DNA from: Bermanella sp036960565
GTDB lineage: Bacteria > Pseudomonadota > Gammaproteobacteria > Pseudomonadales > Oceanobacteraceae
DNA length: 64,000 nucleotides
Assembly: GCA_036960565.1 (NCBI GenBank)
Contig: JBALXQ010000037.1
Span: 1 to 64,000 of the forward strand
Direction of reading: 5' to 3'
Shown: piece after piece, positions 60,009 through 64,000 of the stretch
Position numbering within the stretch: position 1 is the stretch's first letter
How the letters are laid out: the number at the start of each line of letters is the position of its first letter
The notes under the pieces: generated by a model
What the model was told of the DNA's origin: nothing
Seen by the model: the letters and a program-made list of their open reading frames with translations, nothing else
Databases searched by the model: none
Position numbers and translations under genes: made by a program

Positions 60009-61184
60009 ATGGCATTTAACCTTCAAGAAGATCTTAACAAGCGCCGCGAAGCTGGGCTTTTTAGGCAAACTTTAAAAGCGCAAAGTCCGCAAGGACCATT
60101 AATGAAAATTAATGGTCAACAATACCTCACGTTCTGCAGTAACGATTACCTTGGCTTAGCCAATCACCCTCAATTAATTGAAAGCTTTAAAAATGCGGCC
60201 AATGAAATGGGCGTGGGCAGTGGTTCAGCACACCTGGTTAATGGTCATACACAAATTCATGAAAACCTAGAACTTGCTTTAGCCGAATTTACCGGCCGAG
60301 AAGCCGCTATTTTATTTAGCACCGGTTACATGGCGAACCTTGGGGTGATTGGCGCACTATTAGATAAACAGGATGCTGTATTTGAAGATAAATGGAATCA
60401 CGCTTCTTTGTTGGATGCAGGCCTTCTAAGTGGCGCACGTTTTCAGCGTTATCTTCATAATGATTTAAACAACCTGCAAGCTCGGTTAGAGCGCAGCGAC
60501 ACCAGACGAAAACTAATTGTCACCGATGCCGTATTCAGTATGGATGGCGACTGTAGTGATCTAAAGGGTTTAAGTGATCTAGCCAAACAACACGATGCCT
60601 GGCTAATGGTAGACGATGCCCACGGTTTTGGCGTGCTGGGTAAAACAGGCGCCGGTCTATGTGAAGAAAGTAACCTAGGCCCAAGAGACGTACAAATATT
60701 AATGGGCACGTTAGGCAAGGGTTTTGGTACCGCCGGTGCGTTTGTAGCCGGCAGCAAAGAGCTTATTGAATACCTTACCAATTTTGCCCGCCCCTATATT
60801 TACACCACGGCCATGCCAGCGGCTATTGCAGCAGCCACTCTTACCAGTTTAGAAATAGTGAAAAGCGAGCCACAGCGCCGCGAGCACTTGCAGAAACTCA
60901 TCGCTCTTTTTCGTGTTGGGGCAACGGCGCTAGGGTTAAACTTGATGCCCAGTGATACGCCTATTCAGCCCATTTTAATTGGTGAGGCCGATGAAGCGAT
61001 TAAAATCACCGATTTATTAAAACAAAAAGGGTTCTTGGTCACTGCCATTCGTCCGCCTACCGTGCCACCAGGCACAGCGCGTTTACGTGTGACGTTATCG
61101 GCGGCCCATACTGAGCAACAGGTGTTACAGTTACTGGATGCTTTAAAAAGTATTACTAAAGCCAGCCCTATTTTAGAGAATTAA
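60009..61184 (+). CDS. bioF: 8-amino-7-oxononanoate synthase
   Basis: A 391-residue PLP enzyme (E. coli 384) that condenses pimeloyl-ACP with alanine. The Schiff-base lysine is in MGTLGKGFGTAGAFVAGS. The DDAHGFGVLGKTG and FCSNDYLGLANHP blocks are standard for the alpha-oxoamine synthases. bioH starts 1 base after its stop codon, so translation is coupled. Confidence 0.96.
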   Translation: MAFNLQEDLNKRREAGLFRQTLKAQSPQGPLMKINGQQYLTFCSNDYLGLANHPQLIESFKNAANEMGVGSGSAHLVNGHTQIHENLELALAEFTGREAAILFSTGYMANLGVIGALLDKQDAVFEDKWNHASLLDAGLLSGARFQRYLHNDLNNLQARLERSDTRRKLIVTDAVFSMDGDCSDLKGLSDLAKQHDAWLMVDDAHGFGVLGKTGAGLCEESNLGPRDVQILMGTLGKGFGTAGAFVAGSKELIEYLTNFARPYIYTTAMPAAIAAATLTSLEIVKSEPQRREHLQKLIALFRVGATALGLNLMPSDTPIQPILIGEADEAIKITDLLKQKGFLVTAIRPPTVPPGTARLRVTLSAAHTEQQVLQLLDALKSITKASPILEN

Positions 61185-61185
61185 C

Positions 61186-61971
61186 ATGACGACACTACAA
61201 ACATACAGCTGGGGTGATGAAAGCTTACCAACCATATTTTGCTTACACGGTTGGGCCAGTAATGCTCAAGTATTTAAGCCGCTGGCAGATTTATTTAAAG
61301 ACCGCTTTCATTTTATAGCAGTGGACTTACCGGGCTTTGGTCAAAGCGAATGTAATGACGCCCAGCAAGCTTATGACATTAATAATCTTATGGATGCGTT
61401 ACTTGAAGTGGCTCCCGATAATTGCACTTGGTTAGGTTGGTCACTGGGTGGCATGTTAGCGGTGCAAGCGGCAGCGCGTGCGCCACAGCGTGTAAAGAAT
61501 GTGATGACATTGTGCAGTAATGCAAAATTTGTCGCCGATAACAAATGGAAGCAAGGCGTGCCTAAACCCTTGTTTAACGGCTTTATGGAAAGCATTAACG
61601 ACGTTCGCTTAACCCTAAGACGGTTTGCCGCCTTAACCGTAGTGGGTGAACAAAAAGACATGCTGGTATCTTTAAAATGGCTACAGAAAAATACTCAGGT
61701 GCCTGTGCCTACTTCTGATGTGTTAAGACACTCTTTGGAATTATTAGCGCAAATAGACAATAGAGCATTGTTATCTAAATTGCCTCAGCCGTGTCTTCAC
61801 ATGCTGGCAACAGATGATGCCATCGTGCCGCATAAGGTAAGCCAAGAATACAACGCACTAAATGAAAAGCACTTAACCAGTTTTGTGCCCAACGGCTCCC
61901 ACGCAAGCTTAGTGACATTACCTCAGTCAGTGGCCAATGGAATTTTAACCTTTATGCAGGTGAATGGTTAA
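61186..61971 (+). CDS. bioH: Pimeloyl-ACP methyl ester carboxylesterase
   Basis: A 261-residue alpha/beta hydrolase (E. coli 256) that removes the methyl group from pimeloyl-ACP methyl ester and so ends BioC/BioF chain building. The oxyanion hole is LHGWASNAQVF, the nucleophile is in GWSLGGMLAVQ, the acid in ATDDAIVPH and the histidine in NGSHASLV. The stop codon overlaps the start of a 25-codon ORF, which in turn overlaps bioC. Confidence 0.95.
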   Translation: MTTLQTYSWGDESLPTIFCLHGWASNAQVFKPLADLFKDRFHFIAVDLPGFGQSECNDAQQAYDINNLMDALLEVAPDNCTWLGWSLGGMLAVQAAARAPQRVKNVMTLCSNAKFVADNKWKQGVPKPLFNGFMESINDVRLTLRRFAALTVVGEQKDMLVSLKWLQKNTQVPVPTSDVLRHSLELLAQIDNRALLSKLPQPCLHMLATDDAIVPHKVSQEYNALNEKHLTSFVPNGSHASLVTLPQSVANGILTFMQVNG

Positions 61972-62048
61972 TGACAGGCCTAGTTAACACCTTTCTCCCT
62001 TGGGTTGTGGTCAGTGATGAATTAAAAATTATGCAGGTGAACGATTAA
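61971..62048 (+). CDS. 25-codon ORF joining bioH to bioC
   Basis: A 25-residue ORF whose ATG overlaps the bioH stop (TAATG at 61969-61973) and whose TAA overlaps the bioC ATG (TAATG at 62046-62050). Its product begins MTGLVNTFLPWVVVSDEL and ends IMQVND, echoing the FMQVNG end of BioH. The 22 bases at 61952-61973 and at 62029-62050 match at 20 positions. It may be a remnant of duplicated bioH tail that keeps ribosomes running into bioC rather than a functional peptide. Confidence 0.45.
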   Translation: MTGLVNTFLPWVVVSDELKIMQVND

Positions 62049-62827
62049 TGCTGGATCAACACCTATTAAAAGATCAGGTGGCGAAAAGTTTCAGTGACGC
62101 GGCCGACGACTATGATCAATATGCGCGTATTCAGCATAAGCTTGCTCATGAATTATTGAGCCTTTGTCCACAGCAAGATAAAGCTGAAATTCTCGACCTA
62201 GGCTGTGGCACCGGTTACTGCCTGCCACAGCTTAATATGTTGTACCCTAAAGCGCATTTAACCGGCGGAGATTTAGCCCCTGGGATGTTGCAGCATGCCA
62301 AGCAACATTATCCGAATTATGAATACCAAATAAGCGACGCTGAAAACCTGCCTTTTAAAGATAACCAGTTTGATTTGATTTTTTCTAGTTTAGCGGTGCA
62401 ATGGTGTGATGATTTTTCTTTGGTATTAAAAAATGCTTACCGCTGTTTAAAGCCTGGTGGGCACCTTGTCTTAAGCAATTTGGCAAACGGCACGCTTTGC
62501 GAAATGAAAGAAGCTTGGTTGCGAGTGGATAAAAATCAACATGTAAATGAATTTTCTAGCTGGCAAGAGCTAAATGATGCGGTTAACGGCAGTGATTTTA
62601 AAACCATTAAAATCGATCAAACTGTTCACAAAGACTATCATCAAAATATTAGAAGCCTAACCGATTCGTTAAAGCGTATTGGTGCCCATAATATTACTCA
62701 GGGGCGAGCAAAAGGTTTAACCAGCCGTGCCACCATTAAGCACTTTAAACAAGCCATAGAAGAATTTCGCGATGAACAGGGCCTGCCGGCCAGTTACCAA
62801 GTATTTAGCTGTGTGTTAGAAAAGTAA
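62048..62827 (+). CDS. bioC: Malonyl-ACP O-methyltransferase
   Basis: A 259-residue SAM methyltransferase (E. coli 251) that methylates malonyl-ACP to disguise it as a fatty acid primer. SAM motif I is ILDLGCGTGYCLPQL, motif II surrounds YQISDAENLPFKDNQFDLIF and motif III is SNLANGTLCEM-adjacent. GCAGGTGA near 62034-62040 may be the ribosome binding site. It belongs to the bioBFHCD set. Confidence 0.94.
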   Translation: MLDQHLLKDQVAKSFSDAADDYDQYARIQHKLAHELLSLCPQQDKAEILDLGCGTGYCLPQLNMLYPKAHLTGGDLAPGMLQHAKQHYPNYEYQISDAENLPFKDNQFDLIFSSLAVQWCDDFSLVLKNAYRCLKPGGHLVLSNLANGTLCEMKEAWLRVDKNQHVNEFSSWQELNDAVNGSDFKTIKIDQTVHKDYHQNIRSLTDSLKRIGAHNITQGRAKGLTSRATIKHFKQAIEEFRDEQGLPASYQVFSCVLEK

Positions 62828-62892
62828 CTGTTCAATTATTTACAAGATACAGTTTTTAAAATATGAAAGTTTACTAATTTTAAGAGTCACTT

Positions 62893-63573
62893 ATGAGTCG
62901 TCAACGTTTCTTTATTACTGGCACAGACACCGATGTGGGCAAAACGCTATGCACTGCAGGTTTGTTACACCTTGCAGGGAATTCGTCTAAAAAAAGCCTA
63001 GGCCTTAAACCTCTGGCCGCTGGCTGCGAAGAAACCGAGCAAGGTTTACGAAACAGCGATGCGCTTTTGTTAATGGAGCACAGCACAGAAAAACTGCCTT
63101 ATGACCAGGTTAATCCGGTAAGCCTTAAAGAAGCCATAGCGCCTCACTTGGCAGCCACCCGATTAAATAAGCCATTAAGTGCGGCACGACTATCGGGTTA
63201 TTTGCGCGGGGTGTTAATGATCAACCGTGCCGATTTCATTTGCATAGAAGGGGCTGGTGGTTGGCGCTTACCGTTAAATCCTCGTGAAACTTTGGCCGAC
63301 GTAGTGGTTGAATTAAAGCTTCCCGTTATTCTTGTGGTGGGCATGAAGCTAGGGTGTATTAATCATGCGCTGTTAACAAGCGACGCCATTCAACGTGATG
63401 GATTAACAATTGCCGGATGGATTGCTAATAGAATTGATCCAGACATGGACGCTTATGAAGAGAATATAGACTCTTTAAAGGCGTTTATTAGAGCGCCTTG
63501 TTTGGGGGAAGTACCCTACATGAAAGACCTTAGCGTAGAGGCGGTAGCCGAGCACTTAACCTTGCCTGAATAG
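62893..63573 (+). CDS. bioD: Dethiobiotin synthetase
   Basis: A 226-residue ATP-dependent ligase (E. coli 225) that closes the ureido ring of dethiobiotin. The P-loop is FITGTDTDVGKTLCT; the second lysine is in GLKPLAAGCEE, and IEGAGGWRLPLN is the GAGG motif for substrate and metal. It closes the operon and is followed by a terminator. Confidence 0.95.
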   Translation: MSRQRFFITGTDTDVGKTLCTAGLLHLAGNSSKKSLGLKPLAAGCEETEQGLRNSDALLLMEHSTEKLPYDQVNPVSLKEAIAPHLAATRLNKPLSAARLSGYLRGVLMINRADFICIEGAGGWRLPLNPRETLADVVVELKLPVILVVGMKLGCINHALLTSDAIQRDGLTIAGWIANRIDPDMDAYEENIDSLKAFIRAPCLGEVPYMKDLSVEAVAEHLTLPE

Positions 63574-63599
63574 CTTGCACGTAAGTTTGATAAAAAATA

Positions 63600-63625
63600 A
63601 AAAAAGCGCCAATGGCGCTTTTTTT
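63600..63625 (+). terminator. Rho-independent terminator after bioD
   Basis: AAAAAGCGCC, loop AAT, GGCGCTTTTTTT. It has T- and A-runs on both sides and so would also serve the convergent gene to the right. Confidence 0.9.
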
Positions 63626-63687
63626 ATGAATAGGTGTTTATTAACCTATTAATATCACAGAGAAAATTTTCTGGGCTAATGTGTCGC

Positions 63688-64000
63688 TTAGTAAAGGTTT
63701 TTTAAGTCATGGCGCACTATGGCATTAATAACAGGCGTGCATGCTTTTCCTAATAACCCAGTTCCATTCATGTGGTGAGACAATACTTTCGAAAATTTGG
63801 TTAATTGTTTCTCATTAATATAACTGTCTGCGTTCCATATATTGCTGCTGGCTAAGCCATCTTGTTGGTTGGTAAACGTGATGCTTTGAATGGTTATTAA
63901 TATTCCTACCTTGGGGGTTTTCTTGTTAATGGTAAGTGGCGTTAACAGTTCAGCATCATAGGTGAGTTGAGCCTTACCCGTAATGGTAAGAGAGTTATGA
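63688..64000 (-). CDS. Unrecognised protein, N-terminus off the right edge
   Basis: The last 103 codons of a minus-strand gene, ending ...AIVRHDLKNLY at the TAA at 63690-63688. The visible part has a beta-rich segment (LTITGKAQLTYDAELLTPL) and then an amphipathic helix region (NEKQLTKFSKVLSHHM). The pattern recalls domains of cell-envelope or periplasmic proteins of unknown function, but I cannot name it and the start is outside the window. Confidence 0.55.
   Translation of the reverse strand, partial: HNSLTITGKAQLTYDAELLTPLTINKKTPKVGILITIQSITFTNQQDGLASSNIWNADSYINEKQLTKFSKVLSHHMNGTGLLGKACTPVINAIVRHDLKNLY

Overview
The window looks like chromosomal DNA from a marine gammaproteobacterium. The gene orders match those of Pseudomonas and its oceanospirillalean relatives: yhbY<>rlmE-ftsH-folP-glmM-tpiA-secG-tRNA-Leu-tRNA-fMet-rimP-nusA-infB-rbfA-truB-rpsO-pnp; tadA-mltF<>purL; rpsF-rpsR-(membrane protein)-rplI-dnaB; and comF<>bioB-bioF-bioH-bioC-bioD. 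The AT-leaning composition, choline/betaine genes and GlyGly-CTERM-like protein tails fit an Oceanospirillales-type organism, but the genus is only a guess. I saw no phage, insertion sequence, CRISPR array or integrase.

Layout. 1-5000: the end of an unrecognised protein, then a LysR regulator divergent from a three-gene redox operon (DsrE-like protein, a PNPOx/ferredoxin-reductase/[2Fe-2S] fusion, a DJ-1/PfpI protein). 5000-5750: a gap with a possible 47-codon ORF, a G9 tract and a candidate bet promoter and leader. 5751-12960: choline oxidation to glycine betaine (betB, betA), a choline-type ABC importer and a TorF-family porin, closed by a terminator. 12980-19830: an MFS-acyltransferase fusion with its TetR-type regulator, facing a VIT/VWA surface protein across four repeated operator-like sites; then two lipoproteins and tadA. 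19934-25650: mltF divergent from purL. 25714-27906: a lipoprotein and a frameshifted LuxR-type regulator.

28116-44400 is the large conserved translation/transcription block, with two tRNAs and several hairpins or terminators between genes. 44484-48901 holds a SlyD-like PPIase, a potassium-channel protein fused to pentapeptide repeats and a Cys/His motif, a BASS-family transporter, a cytochrome b561/YceI pair and an Mpo1-like protein. 49172-52806 is ribosomal protein genes plus dnaB. 53064-58008 holds a second GlyGly-CTERM-like protein, rsmC, an outer-membrane barrel gene with a decayed copy of its own 3' end, srkA and a small protein. 58016-63625 is comF and the biotin operon with a recognisable BirA operator; an unrecognised gene runs off the right edge.

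The genes are mostly housekeeping. The points most worth checking are the BirA operator overlapping the apparent upstream end of comF, a 25-codon ORF linking bioH to bioC by stop/start overlaps, the four-copy TetR-type operator array, the frameshifted LuxR regulator, the GlyGly-CTERM pair, the pentapeptide-repeat potassium channel, and the LysR/DsrE/PNPOx-fusion/DJ-1 redox operon. All functional calls come from reading sequence motifs and gene order; no database search was possible.
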